Origin: Metamycoplasma orale ATCC 23714
Lineage (GTDB): Bacteria; Bacillota_I; Bacilli_A; Mycoplasmatales; Metamycoplasmataceae
Assembly: GCF_000420105.1 (NCBI RefSeq)
Contig: NZ_ATUH01000004.1
Coordinates: 1-47,132, forward strand
DNA: 47,132 bases
Reading direction: 5' to 3'
Every line of letters starts with the position of its first letter. Positions within the stretch are counted from its first letter, which is position 1. The position numbers and the translations under genes are program-made. The notes below the pieces were generated by a model. That model did not search any database, was not told where the DNA came from, and saw nothing but the letters and a program-made list of their open reading frames with translations. Below, piece after piece: positions 8,595 to 20,008 of this stretch.

Positions 8595-10460
8595 ATGGAA
8601 AAATTAATGATAGTTGAATCACCAAACAAAGTTAAAACAATAAAAAAATATTTGGACGATAGTTATGAAGTTATTTCTTCAGTAGGACATATTTTAAAAA
8701 TGTCCACTAGAGGGACTAATAATTTAGGTATAGACTTTGAGAATTGAGAACCAATAATGGTTCCAGATAGTAGTAAATCAAAAGTTATAAAAGAGTTAAA
8801 GCAAGCAGCAAAAGAAGCAAAAATTGTTTTAGTTGCTACTGACCCTGACCGTGAAGGTGAAGCTATTGCTCAAAACTTAGTTGATACATTAAAAATTGAA
8901 AATAAATATCAAAGAATTAAATATAATGAAATCACACAAGACGCTATTAAAGCTGCTATTGATAATCCACTAGAAATTGATAAAAACTTAGTAGAAGCAC
9001 AAAAAACTAGAAGAATGTTAGACAGGATCATCGGTTTTAAACTTTCTCAATTAATGAAAGCAAAAGTTAAAAATACGCCTACCAATCCTTCAGCTGGTAG
9101 AGTTCAATCAATTGCTTTAAAATTGGTCTGTGATCGTGAAAAAGAAATAGAAAGATTTATTCCTACCTATTATTCAAAAATCGAAGCTAAAATAAATAAG
9201 TGTCCAAATGCTAGCTTTTATTACCCAACTGAATTATGTGAATTTAAAAATGATAATACTTGAATAAGTCGTGAAAACATTGAAGAAATATTTAATAATA
9301 TAAATTCATCTAAAAAATTAAAAGTTATAGACTTTAAAGTTTCAAGTAAAAAAGAAGCTCAACACACACCTTTTAAACAATCAATATTATATAAAGAAGC
9401 TAAATATAGTTCTCAAGTTGTACAATCATCTGCTCAAAAATTATTTGAAGAAGGTATAATCTCATATCCAAGAACTGATTCAACTAGATTATCAGCAACA
9501 TTTATTGAAAAAGCTAAAAAATACATTGAAAAAGTTTATGGAAAAGAATATGTTGGAGAAAATGTTAAAGGTACTAGCGGAGATCAAGATGCTCACGAAG
9601 CTATTAGACCAACAAATATTGAATTAACTCCTGATAAAGCAAGAGATGAATACAAATTAAGCGACGTTGATTATCAAATATATAAAACAATTTATAATAA
9701 AACAATTTGTGCAATAATGGCTAGTCCTATTAGAGAAATTAGAAGATATGAACTTTTAAATGAAGGCAATAACCACCAATATAATTTTAGATTATCATTT
9801 ACTAATGTAACATTTGACGGTTATTACAAAGTAATAGGCTATGAAGAAAAAGATAATGGAATTATTAACTTTAAAGTAGGCGATTATATTGATGTTGATG
9901 AATACATTAGAGAAGATAAAGAAACTCAACCGCCAGCAAGATATAACGATGGTTCTCTAATTAAAATGTTAGATGATATAAAAGTAGGACGTCCTTCAAC
10001 ATTTGCATCTACTATTTCTGTTATTAAAAAACGTCTTTTTGTTGAAACTATTAATGGTGCTTTACACCCTACAGAATTTGGAAAAGTTGTATTAGAAAAA
10101 TTAATTGAAGGTTTTCCTGATACCATTACTGAAGAATATACAGCACAAGTTGAAGAATTACTCGATGAAATTAGTGTTGGAAAAAGTGATTACAAATTGT
10201 TGCTTAAAGAATTTTGAGAAAAATTCACTGGCAATTTTGAATATGTAACTGAAACTATGGAAATAAGTACACTACCTCAAGAATTAGTTAATGAGCTTTG
10301 CCCTGAATGTGGATCAGATTTAATATATAGATATACCAAGAGAGATCACAAAAAGTTTATTGGTTGTTCATCATTTCCTAAATGCAAATATTTAAGAAAT
10401 ATTGATGGACAAAAGAACTTCAAATGAAAATTTAAAGCTAAAAAGAATTCAGTAAACTAA
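8595..10460 (+). CDS. topA: DNA topoisomerase I
   Basis: The type IA topoisomerase that relaxes negative supercoils. The 621-residue product begins with the TOPRIM domain (LMIVESPNKVKTIKKYL) and its metal-binding DPDREGEA, with catalytic Tyr291 in ISYPRTDST, and ends with one C4 zinc ribbon (about 568-598: CPEC...GC...KC). Many bacterial enzymes carry two or three such ribbons, so this is a reduced form. I chose ATG 8595 rather than the upstream ATG at 8547 because homology begins here; the 8547 codon lies in the probable -10 region. The frame contains several TGA-Trp codons. Confidence 0.95.
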
Positions 10461-10485
10461 ACCTAAAGGTTTACAAAAATTAATT

Positions 10486-10513
10486 AATAGAACTTAATTG
10501 TTCTATTTTTTTT
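10486..10513 (+). terminator. Terminator of topA
   Basis: AATAGAAC and GTTCTATT pair around a 6-nt loop, followed by a T run. A smaller hairpin (AAACC/GGTTT, about 10455-10470) precedes it at the stop codon. Confidence 0.85.
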
Positions 10514-10544
10514 ATATTTTTAAAAATAAAGTACAATTTTTAAT

Positions 10545-11606
10545 ATGAAATTAGACAACAACAATAACGAAAATAACAATAATAAATCAAATGAATCAAA
10601 AGTTACAAGTACTAATAAACATAATTTATCTTTTGATGAAATACTAAAAAAAGCAAAAAGAAAGAAAATTTTACTTTGAACTACAACCCCAATTCTTATT
10701 GGCGGATCTTTAGCTGGAACTATTTATTTTGTTTATAAAAACAATATATCATATGAAAAAGAGAGCATTTCGCTAAAACAATTTGAAAAAATTTGCAATA
10801 ATGTGGAACTTTATTCTGCATGAGACGTTGCCCAAAATGCTAGTGAAATTATAGATTCATATAATTTTAGTAAACAAAATAAACTATTTGATATTAATGA
10901 TTTTATTAATTTGTATATTAAAAATAACATTGACTTTAATACAGGCAAAAAAATATTATTAAATTATTTAGATTTAGAATTGTCTAAAGACAAAAATGAA
11001 AATGAATTAGATATTACCTTTGAAATAACATTAAATAAAAATTTCATTAAGGGTGAACTTGATGCTAAAAAAAATAAAAAATATTACAAAAAAATAACTA
11101 AGACAGTTGTTATAAATGAATATGCAGAAAATTTTAATACTGAAGAATTCAAAAAATTATGAAGTGAAAAATATGATGCAGAAATAAAAGCAATATTGAG
11201 AAAAAGAGCGCCTGGTGAAGAAATTACTGATCAAAATGGTACTAAATGATTTGCATCTGAAACTTTTAGAAAAGAAGTTTGAGATTGAATATTAAAAATA
11301 TTCAAAGAAGCAAAAATTTTCCCAGATATTTATCCAGAAGATAAGTATGATATTTTTCCATATATTCCAGAATTTTATGAAAATGAAAAATCAGGATTAA
11401 ACAATGAAATAATAAATCCTTATCCAAACCCTGATTCTACCAACCCTGATATTTTAAATAAATATAAACTAAATGAATATGCTTATGTTAACTGAAATAA
11501 TAAGAAAAACTTGAACTATTTAACAATTGATTATATTTATCATAGCAAAACTTCTATTACTAAAAGCAAACCTAGAAGAATAATTTTAACAATAGTTGGT
11601 ATATAA
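10545..11606 (+). CDS. Membrane-anchored protein of unknown function, 353 aa
   Basis: A 353-residue protein with an Asn/Lys-rich cytoplasmic N-terminus (about 1-40), one membrane segment (about 45-65, with the hydrophobic run PILIGGSLAGTIYFVY) and a large, presumably external, Lys/Asn/Asp/Trp-rich domain. There is no lipobox. The frame is interrupted only by TGA-Trp codons. A TACAAT -10 (10532-10537) lies 7 nt from the ATG without a ribosome-binding site, so the message is likely leaderless. The stop overlaps the next ATG (TAATG), linking it to the small protein and the cmk-der-gpsA genes. Function not recognised. Confidence 0.7.
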
Positions 11607-11974
11607 TGAAAAATAAAAAAGATAAAATTATAAATGAAAATGAAAAGTACGTTGAAATGTTTAAAAACATTCAAAATTTTTTTAATACAAAAAATGTAGA
11701 CAACATTTTTATTGATGATGATATACAAAAATATTTTGAATTAAACCATAATACTAAATTAGTTAAACAAAGTAAAGACAATATAATTAATAAAAATGAT
11801 GAAGAAATAATTGCTATTATTAATAGAATTAATAAGATTTCAAAGCAAAGAGAAGAATCTTTACAAAAAAACAAATTTAGCAAAAATAACTTTTATTTTG
11901 ATGAAGAAATTGAAAGTAATATAAAATTATTAAAAGAAAAAATTCAAGAGATTGAAAAATTAGAAGATAAATAA
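11606..11974 (+). CDS. Small acidic helical protein of unknown function, 122 aa
   Basis: 122 residues, strongly charged and probably helical, with a coiled-coil-like C-terminus (KLLKEKIQEIEKLEDK). No signal or membrane segment. It starts on the stop codon of the preceding membrane protein and ends 8 bp before cmk, with an AAGGAAA ribosome-binding site for cmk in the gap, so it is part of one operon. It may partner the anchored protein before it. No known domain seen. Confidence 0.65.
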   Translation: MKNKKDKIINENEKYVEMFKNIQNFFNTKNVDNIFIDDDIQKYFELNHNTKLVKQSKDNIINKNDEEIIAIINRINKISKQREESLQKNKFSKNNFYFDEEIESNIKLLKEKIQEIEKLEDK

Positions 11975-11982
11975 GGAAACAT

Positions 11983-12648
11983 ATGAAAAAAATTAATATT
12001 GCTATTGATGGACCAAGTGGCGTTGGAAAATCTGTTATGTCTGAAATGATTGCTAAAAAATTAAATTATAAATACATTAGTAGTGGATCAATTTATAGAG
12101 TAATTGCATATAATGCTTTTATAAATAATTTAGATACCGAAAATGAAAATTTAATCAATGATGCTTGAAAATTTGAGGACATAATTTTTGTTGACAATAA
12201 TGATGTTTTTTTCAAAAACCAAAATGTTGGAAAAGTAATTAGAGAAGATAATATTTCTAAATTAGCTTCAAAAATTGCAAAGTTTAAGTCTATTAGAGAA
12301 AAAGTAAATTTATACATTCAAACAGTTGCACATAATGAAAAAGGCGTAATTGTTGATGGTAGAGATGCAACTTATAGAATTTTACCAAACGCAGATGTTA
12401 AATTCTTTTTATGAGCTAGTCCTGAAGTTAGAGCTAAAAGAAGGATTAAACAAAATATAGAATTAAACATTCCTTCTAATTATGACGAAATACTAAAATC
12501 AATTATTGAAAGAGATTATGCTGATAGCCATAGAGAAATTGACCCTTTAAAAGTAAGTGAAGGTTCAATTGAAATAGATACAACTAATATGTCTATTGAA
12601 GAAAACTTTAATGCACTTTACAAAGAAATTGAAAAAAGGATTAAATAA
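11983..12648 (+). CDS. cmk: Cytidylate kinase
   Basis: Phosphorylates CMP and dCMP with ATP, feeding pyrimidine nucleotide salvage. The 221-residue protein starts with the P-loop DGPSGVGKS (9-17), has the CMP-binding region ISSGSIYR, the conserved DGRD (in [13 protein letters not shown]) and [10 protein letters not shown] near the C-terminus. It has an AAGGAAA ribosome-binding site and its stop overlaps the der start (TAATG). The cmk-der pair is a frequent firmicute and mollicute arrangement. Confidence 0.95.
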
Positions 12649-13958
12649 TGAGTGGTGTTGTTGCAATAATAGGAAAACCTAATGTTGGTAAAAGCACATT
12701 ATTTAATAAAATAATTGATAAAAGAAAATCTATTGTATATGATACTCCTGGAGTTACAAGAGATAGATTATATGAAAATGCGCTTTGATGTGGTAAACAA
12801 TTTAAAATTATTGACACTGGTGGAATAACTACAGATAAAAATAGTGATTTTAGATCTTTAATTGAATTTCAAGCACAAATAGCCATTGAAGAAGCAAATG
12901 TTATTGTTTTTGTATTAGATGGTAGAGAAAATTTAACCGAAGAAGATTATTATATTGCTTCATTATTAAGAAAAGCAAATAAGAAAGTTTTAATTGCAGT
13001 TAATAAACTCGAAAGTTCTGAAAATGATATTGACCCAAAAATATATTCTTTAGGTTTTAAAGACATATTTTTAATTTCAGCAATTCATGGAAAACATTTA
13101 GGCGATTTGCTTGATGAAATTATTAAAAATTTGCCTAATGAAACTAAAGATTTAAAGGAAACATTTAAATTAACTTTATTAGGAAAACCTAACGTTGGTA
13201 AAAGTACAATTTTAAACACATTATCAAATTCAAATCGATCAATTGTTAGCGATATACCAGGAACAACAAGAGATTCAGTATCTACATTTATTAAAATAAA
13301 AGACCAAGAATTTGAAATTATAGATACTGCTGGAATTAAGAGAAAAAGCAAATTAACTGATAGCATTGAACATTATTCTTTATTAAGAGCAACTAATTCT
13401 GTTGCTGAAGCTTCACTTTGCTTATTAATTTTAGATGCTAAAGAAGAAATTTCTTTATTTCACCAAAATGTTATTGGTTTAGCATTTGAACAAGAAAAAC
13501 CACTAATTATAGTAGTTAACAAATGAGATTTAATTGAAGCTGATACTGATACAATGGATAAATATAAAAAAGAATTACAAAAGAAATTGAAGTTTGTTGA
13601 TTATGCGCCAATTGTATTTATATCGGCTCTTAAAAACAAAAGAATGGATAAGCTAAGAGATACAATTTTAATGGTAAGGGAAAATATAAGTCGAAAAATA
13701 AACACTAATCAATTAAATCAACTTATAGTAACATCTCAATTAATTAAGCCAGCTTCTTCGATTAACGGTAAAAGGCTAACTATTAAATTTGCTAAACAGG
13801 TTGATGCTAAAATACCAACATTTCTTTTATTTGTAAATGATAAGAAATTAGCACACTTCACTTATTTAAGATACATTGAAAATCAAATTAGATCAACATA
13901 TAACTTTATTGGTGCCCCAATTAAGTTAGTTTTAAAAAACAAAAATAAAGAGGATTAA
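12648..13958 (+). CDS. der: Ribosome-assembly GTPase Der (EngA)
   Basis: A GTPase with two tandem G domains needed for 50S subunit maturation. In 436 residues it shows both P-loops as GKPNVGKS (9-16 and 179-186), switch motifs DTPGVTRD and [13 protein letters not shown] and DTAG, an NKWD specificity motif near 291-294 in the second domain, and a C-terminal KH-like domain. In the first G domain the NKxD motif reads NKLE, so its nucleotide specificity element is altered. It is translationally coupled to cmk and followed one base later by gpsA. Confidence 0.95.
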
Positions 13959-13959
13959 T

Positions 13960-14946
13960 ATGGTTAAGAAGATAACAATTATTGGCTCAGGTGCAATGGG
14001 CACTGCGTGCGCCAACGTTTTGGTTGACAATAAAAATGATGTTATAATTTATGGAATAAATGAAGATGAATTAAATGATTTATCAAAAGGGTTTAATAAA
14101 AATTATTTTCCACATGAAAAGTTAAACAAATTTTCAGTAACAAAAAACTTAAAAGAAGCATTAGAAAATACAAATTTTATTTTGCTCGCTGTTCCTTCAA
14201 AATTTTTAGAAGATGTTGTTAATGAAGTTTTACAAAATTTAAATTGTTCTAAAGTAACTATTATAAATGTATGTAAAGGCTTTTATCCTAATAGTTCTGA
14301 TACTATTCATCAAAAACTTAATATGCTAACTAAGGAAAATAAAAACATTAAAGGTATTGTCTCGCTAATCGGTCCATCTTTTGCTTTAGAAATAGTTAAA
14401 AAAGCTATAACATGTGTTGTTGGTGTAAGCCATGATATAGAATTAATTAAAGAAGTACAAAGTATATTTTCAAATAATTATTTTAAAGTTCTAGTTCAAA
14501 CTGATGTTATTGGTGCTGAAATAGGCTCTATATATAAAAATATAATTGCTATTGGAAGTGGACTTTTAATTGCCTTAAATTATACAATTAATACACAAGC
14601 ATCATTTTTAACTTTTGCTTTAAAAGAAATGAAAAAGTTTTGCAAGTTTTTAAATGGTAAAGAAGAAACATTAAATGGATTATCAGGTCTTGGAGATATG
14701 ATATTAACATCTATGTCAAATAATTCTAGAAATTTTACCTATGGTAAAAATTTCTTTAATGGGCAAAATAAACCTAATGTAACCGTTGAAGGTATTCAAT
14801 CAATTAAAACTGTATATGAAAAATATGTAGAAACAAAAGCTATTAAGCTTCCTATTGTTGAATGCCTTTATAGGCTAATATTTTTAAATGAAAATCCTAA
14901 TAATTGTATTAATGAACTTATAAAACTTATTCCAAAATATGAATAA
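13960..14946 (+). CDS. gpsA: Glycerol-3-phosphate dehydrogenase [NAD(P)+]
   Basis: Interconverts dihydroxyacetone phosphate and glycerol 3-phosphate, supplying the backbone for phospholipids. The 328-residue protein has the Rossmann motif GSGAMG (9-14) and the family blocks LLAVPSKFL, SLIGPSFALE, and LNGLSGLGDM. A GAGG ribosome-binding site lies at the end of der, and only one base separates the two genes. It is the last gene of the operon; no strong terminator follows, and hup appears to have its own promoter. Confidence 0.93.
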   Translation: MVKKITIIGSGAMGTACANVLVDNKNDVIIYGINEDELNDLSKGFNKNYFPHEKLNKFSVTKNLKEALENTNFILLAVPSKFLEDVVNEVLQNLNCSKVTIINVCKGFYPNSSDTIHQKLNMLTKENKNIKGIVSLIGPSFALEIVKKAITCVVGVSHDIELIKEVQSIFSNNYFKVLVQTDVIGAEIGSIYKNIIAIGSGLLIALNYTINTQASFLTFALKEMKKFCKFLNGKEETLNGLSGLGDMILTSMSNNSRNFTYGKNFFNGQNKPNVTVEGIQSIKTVYEKYVETKAIKLPIVECLYRLIFLNENPNNCINELIKLIPKYE

Positions 14947-15007
14947 TAAGCAAAAATATGGTAATATATTATTACTAATTTACAAATTTAGAAAGAGGTA
15001 AAACATA

Positions 15008-15286
15008 ATGAATAAAAGAGACTTAATTGTTCGTGCAAGTGAAAATACTGGACATCCTCAAGTTTTAATTGAATCAATTTTTGACGAACTTGAAAAAATT
15101 ATTGCAGAAGAACTTGCTAAAAAAGAAATAGTTTCAATATCAGGTTTTGGAACATTTTCTACTATTGACAAACCTGAAATTGAAAGATTAAACCATTTCA
15201 CAAAAGAAAAAATAATTGTACCTGCAAAAACAGAACCTAAATTTAGATTCTCAGATGTTTTCAAAGCACAAGTTAATAGAAACTAA
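15008..15286 (+). CDS. hup: HU-family DNA-binding protein
   Basis: A 92-residue bacterial histone-like protein that bends and compacts DNA as a dimer. It starts MNKRDLIVRASENTGHPQ, carries the core ISGFGTFST and has a diverged DNA-binding arm. A GAGG ribosome-binding site lies 8 nt before the ATG, and a -10-like TGGTAATAT (about 14958-14966) gives a short leader. The stop codon overlaps the stop of recU on the opposite strand by 3 bases, with no terminator between them. HU or IHF cannot be told apart by sequence in mollicutes. Confidence 0.92.
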   Translation: MNKRDLIVRASENTGHPQVLIESIFDELEKIIAEELAKKEIVSISGFGTFSTIDKPEIERLNHFTKEKIIVPAKTEPKFRFSDVFKAQVNRN

Positions 15287-15807
15287 TTACTTTTTTCTAA
15301 ATTATTTAAAACACTTATATAATCTAAAATCCCTGGATAGATAAGCACTAGTTTATGGCCAATTTCTAATGCTTCTTCATATTGCAAGGATTTTTTATTT
15401 TTTATCTTTTTAATAAAATCTTTATGCATTATTAAAATAAATTCATTTTGTATCTTAAAATAAAATATATAAAAGGCAATACCATCAAGTTTAGTAACTA
15501 AATCTAAATATTCAATTTGATGAGGTTTAATATTATTTAATGAAAATGTTTTGTCTTCTGTACTTTTAGCCTCAAAAGCCAAAAACTTGCCATTTCAAAG
15601 TCCATAATAATCCACAGTACTTTTAGATATAATTTTTCCTTCACTTACTAAATTTTCTTTATTATTAGATTTAGAAACAGACTTAAATTTAATATCAAGA
15701 TTCTTTTTATGCACTAAACAAATGTTATTTTTTAAATAGTAAAAATTGCTTTGGTTTAAAATTGTTTCTAAAAGCATTCCTCGATTTTTACTACCGTTTA
15801 TATTCAT
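15283..15807 (-). CDS. recU: Holliday junction resolvase RecU
   Basis: RecU cleaves four-way junctions during recombination and repair in Gram-positives and mollicutes. The 174-residue protein begins with the family pattern SKNRGMLLE and contains the nuclease core TVDYYGLWNGKFLAFEAKST, where the D of VDYYG and E-A-K form the PD-(D/E)XK-type active site. The Trp in that core is a TGA codon, which splits the gene in standard translation. A -10 lies only a few bases upstream of ATG with no ribosome-binding site. It lies downstream of, but is separated by a terminator from, the nuclease operon. Confidence 0.92.
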
Positions 15808-15849
15808 ATATTATATTTTAAGATAAATATGAATTAAAATTAAAATTTA

Positions 15850-15877
15850 ATAAAAAAGTCTAAGTTATCTTAGACTT
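15850..15877. terminator. Terminator at the end of the nuclease operon
   Basis: AAGTCTAAG (15856-15864) and CTTAGACTT (15869-15877) form a 9-bp stem. On the minus strand it is followed by a T run and sits 15 bp after the DUF2779 gene stop. Confidence 0.85.
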
Positions 15878-15891
15878 AATTTAATAATTTG

Positions 15892-18012
15892 CTATTTTTT
15901 TCTTGAATTATAAAGAGCGTCGTTAAATTCCTTAATATATTTATCTTTATTATTAAACACTTTTAAGATAAATTCAGCTGTCATTATCATTGCTAAAACA
16001 TCATTATGACAATATTTTTTTAGTTGAGCTTCAACGCCTTCTTTGCCGTTTTTACCATATCATTCATTATTGCCGATTTGATTTAGCATTCTTAAAGTAG
16101 CTTTTTCCATAGCCATAACACCATTTTGAATATCAAGTTCTTTATACGGGGTTATTTTATGTTTTAAGGAAATATTGTTATGAGTAATATATTTTTCAAA
16201 ACATTTTATTGAATATTTCCCTTTAAGCGCTAAAGGAACAAACATACAATCTTCCAATTTTGCAAAGCTTGAAACTTTAGTAATATCATTCAAATCTAAT
16301 AAATTCTCAATTATTCTTGCAATTTTATTTTTATATTCAATAAAAACATTTTCATTTATTACATTATCATTTTTTCAATATAGTTCAAGCATTTGTTCAA
16401 TTTCTTCTATTCTAGATTTTTCATAATTTTGATTATAAACAACATATGCGTCTGCATATTCAACATATATATCATCAATAATTTTCATTAAAGTTTTATA
16501 TGAATAATTTAAAGGATCATATACGTAATCTTTAGTTTTTGATTCAACTATTTCATAATTATTAATTTCATTATTTCAAGTAGTTTGCATTACTGATAAT
16601 TGAGAAATTAATTGTGTAAAAGGGATGTGATAATCAATAATAGGAAATAAATTTGTAAAACCTTCAAAATCAAATCAAACAAAATTTTGTTTTTTTGTTT
16701 CCTTTAATCTAGCTAATGTAATTTCATGTTTTAATTTTTTAACATCTTCACTTATATAAATTAAATTGTCATTGTTCATAAAAATGTTAAATGCTTCACG
16801 CATCGAATTAAATATTTGACTATTGGTTTTATTATTTACACTAGGCTTAAGAATAGGAAATTCAATATTATTTTTGTCAAAGATATATAAAGCGTAAAAT
16901 TCTTTTGATCAAGGTAAATAATCTGCTGGAACATAACGTTTTATAAAATCGTCTTTTATAAAAGAACTATCTCCTACTGGACTACTATTTCTAGCTTGTA
17001 AGTCTTTAAAGTATTGAATGTTAGGCATTCTATTTAATTCTTTTTCATGTTTTTCTAGATTATTAATATAATCTATATATTCATCAAATCTTTTATAATC
17101 AACAGTATTTTCAAGTGAATCAATTAAATTAAGAATATCAACGCTTTTATTTTCATCAAGTATTTCAAAGAAGTTTTTTTCTTTGCTAAGAGTACCGTCA
17201 TTTGAAATATGAAATTCTATTTTATCTTTTTTTCAAATATACCTATTTATACCTTTTTTCTTTTTATAAGGAAAACAAAAGTTATATGCTTTAATATCTA
17301 AATTATTTTGTTTATAGATATTTAGGTCATAATATGCATTAATAATATTAATATTTTTGGCTTTCGGAGATATTAATATATTTCCACCAAGCTGTAATTG
17401 AGGAAAATAATATGATAATTTACTAATAGCTTTTTTATATTCTAAAATAGGATTAAAAATTAATTCATAACCTTCCTCAATTGCATTTTTAGTTTCTACA
17501 ATTTGATTTTCTTTAGAAAATTTTGGACTAATAAATTTAACTTTATCATCGCTTATTTTATATTGAGCCTGAATAAATTTTTGAGCTTCAGAATAATATT
17601 TATCATATTCAAGTTGAATGCTTTCATAACTTGAATTTAAAAAGTTTTCTAATATAGTGTCAAATTCTGATTTTATATTTTGGGGTAAATTATTTATTAA
17701 ATTTGCTTTAGATTCATTTAACTTATTTGCAAATTTTAATTTATCATTTAAATTATTTAGTTCTAAGTAATCTTTATGAACTTCTTTGTCGTTAATATTT
17801 TTTAAAATAATTTCATCTAAATTATTTTCATAAAAATCAAAATCTAAAGAATTATACTTACTTAAAATATCAATATCTTCATCATTTTCTTCTTCATCAA
17901 ATGAAAATAATGATTCTTCGCACATACTTTTATTTAAAAAATAAAACTTATCATACAACACAAAGTTTGCATAATGTTTAAAGGAAAAAAATTTTGGAAC
18001 ATTTTTTAACAT
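15892..18012 (-). CDS. DUF2779-type protein with DEDD exonuclease-like domain
   Basis: The frame runs 706 residues through many TGA-Trp codons to TAG at 15892-15894. The C-terminal third matches the DUF2779 pattern, an RNase H-like DEDD exonuclease fold: FVWFDFEGFTNLFP (D and E of motif I), VVYNQNYEKSRIEE (motif II) and KKYCHNDVLAMI (last Asp). The N-terminal part keeps the shape of the Cas4/RecB-like half usual in this family (SFKHY near the start, EEGYELIFNPILEY), but I do not see its ExK nuclease residues. I chose ATG 18012, which overlaps the stop of the upstream nuclease by 7 bp. Probably an exonuclease acting with the two genes before it. Confidence 0.8.
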
Positions 18013-18830
18013 TTTGGTACTGCTTTCCCTTCTTCTACTCACTTGCAATATAATTTTTCTCATTCTTCTTTATTAGAACATTCCAAAAATTTTAAATAAT
18101 CAGCATCTATGGAATCATTTCATTCAGGACTAATACCTAATTTTGTATATTTATCATATCAATCTTCCACTTTTTTTAAGTTATCTTCTAATTTAGGAAT
18201 ATCTAAAGTAAAACGATAATTCTTTAGATATCTTTTATTAATATCAACAGATGCAGGGTCCTTATAATCATCATCTTCTAAAAATAATACAACAATCGAA
18301 TATTTATCAGCTTTCATTAAATAAGCATAAAGCTGAGCTTGTAATAAATAATTTTTAGGCAACCCATATTTTTCTCAATTTTCAATATTTTTAACGTTTG
18401 TTGTTTTAATCTCAATAATTAAATTTTTCTCTTTTGAATATCCATCGGGCAATCCGCCAAAAAACTTATTATCTTTAAAATAATCATAATTATATTCTTT
18501 AGCATCATATGTTTCAAGATGAGAACCTAAAGATTCTTCAATTTTTTCCCTTATCTTTGGTTCTAAAATCACACCAGCATTTATGTATTTTTCATCTAGG
18601 ACCGGCATTGGTACACCACATAAACGGCCAAATACTGCAAAAGGGCTTTTAAAGTTATCTACTTTCAAAATATCACCTAAATATGTAGCAGTTATTTTTT
18701 TAAAACCACCAAACTTACCTGCATTATCAAGTAATTGTTTGTGGTATTCTTTATTCAAAACTAAAGTTTTAGTATTTTTATCTAATTTATAATGGCTATT
18801 GTTATAACATAATCTTTTTGGTATTATCAT
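18006..18830 (-). CDS. Putative YqaJ-like PD-(D/E)XK nuclease
   Basis: A 274-residue protein with the signature of the YqaJ/lambda-exonuclease branch: an early Glu (GVILEPKIREKIEE), Asp in FFGGLPDGYS, E-x-K in LIIEIKTT and the Gln motif NYLLQAQLYAYLM. This would be a metal-dependent DNA nuclease. It appears equivalent to a mycoplasma family I recall as MAGa7180-type putative nucleases (unverified). The gene reads through TGA codons near 18375 and 18159. Its start overlaps the HTH-peptidase gene by 29 bp and its stop overlaps the DUF2779 gene by 7 bp, so the three are one translationally coupled operon. Confidence 0.82.
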
Positions 18831-19938
18831 TTAATTTTTCCTCGCATTCATTTTTTTCATCATATGTTTTATCTTCAAATGTGACATATTCATAATTTTT
18901 TTGTAATAAACTTAAAAGATGTTGTTTAGTAATTTCATCTAAAGGTTTACCATTTTTTTCATTTTCACTTCATGGTGCTACAACGTTAATATAATTAATT
19001 GCATCATAAATAGCTTTGTAATTTGATTTGTGATTTTTTTCTCATTTACGATATTGAGAAATAACTTTTTTATCAATTTGCTCTTCATTAAAATTAGGAA
19101 AGTAGCAATGCACTAATTCATGTAACAATGCAAAGAATATTAATGGTTCAGTGTTTAACATATCTGATAAAAAGATATATCTTTTTCCGCCTTTTTTTAT
19201 TGTTATACTTTTAATATAACTATTTTCAATAAAAGGTTTTAAAACCAAAACAATACCTTTTGAATATAAAAATTCTTTAATTTTTTCTAGTCTTTCAAAA
19301 ATTGAATATTCATTACTATTCATATAGTTTAGAACTTTTTTAAAGCATAATTCAAAACCATTTTTTCTAAATGTACCTATATATAAGTTTTCAAAATTAA
19401 TACAATTTTCGCATAATCTAATTCAAACAATTGAATTTGGTCTTTGAGTATATTTTGTAGCATCAGCTAATGCATGCACATCTAAATATTTAAAATAATC
19501 GCTTAAAATAGAAACACCATAAAACTTTTTCATTTGCATCATTTTTTTATATAAAGGCATATTTTTTTCTATTAAAACTCCATAACGCAAAAATAATTCA
19601 GGGTGATCTGAAATATAATCAATTCCATATTCGCGTAATTGTTGTTCTACATTAGAAATGTTTTGAACTTCATTTAGTGCTATATGTTCATGATAAAGTC
19701 TAGTTAAAGATCCAAATGGTAATTTTAAAACATATTCCAAATTATCAAGAACACTTGCGGATATTCTTTTAATTTCATTATTTAAAATTGAATTTATATG
19801 TTTTATACTAAGATGTAAACGAAGCGATAATTCTTTTTGAGTGATTTGATATTTATTCAAAAAAACTTTTATTTCTTGTGCAAAGTTTTTTTGTTCGATA
19901 TTTAATACTTTTTTTTCATACTTTAAATTATTAGCCAT
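18802..19938 (-). CDS. XRE-type HTH protein fused to an ImmA/IrrE-like metallopeptidase
   Basis: Two apparent ORFs are one 378-residue protein joined through an in-frame TGA (Trp). Residues about 20-80 form a Cro/C1-type HTH (YQITQKELSLRLHLSIKHINSIL is split around QKELS...IKHIN). Near residue 273 is HELVH in ALLHELVHCYF, followed by a Glu-containing helix: the zinc motif of ImmA/IrrE-type peptidases. In known systems such peptidases cleave a separate repressor after stress (ImmA/ImmR, IrrE/DdrO); here DNA binding and peptidase are in one chain, as in some antitoxin-like regulators. A GGAG ribosome-binding site precedes ATG 19938. It is the first gene of the operon and likely its regulator. 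Confidence 0.82.
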
Positions 19939-20008
19939 TTTTTCTCCATAACAAAATATTTTAATATATTTTATTATATTATTTAAATTTCCTTTAGGTT
20001 AAAAAAAG

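Noticed and set aside
18013-18063. Upstream start at 18063 for the DUF2779 gene
   Set aside because: These 17 codons lie in the coding sequence of the nuclease in another frame and look unlike a protein N-terminus; ATG 18012 gives the usual short overlap.
19042-19323. Separate ImmA/IrrE peptidase gene starting at 19323
   Set aside because: The same frame continues upstream without a stop (only TGA-Trp) into the HTH domain, so it is one fused protein.
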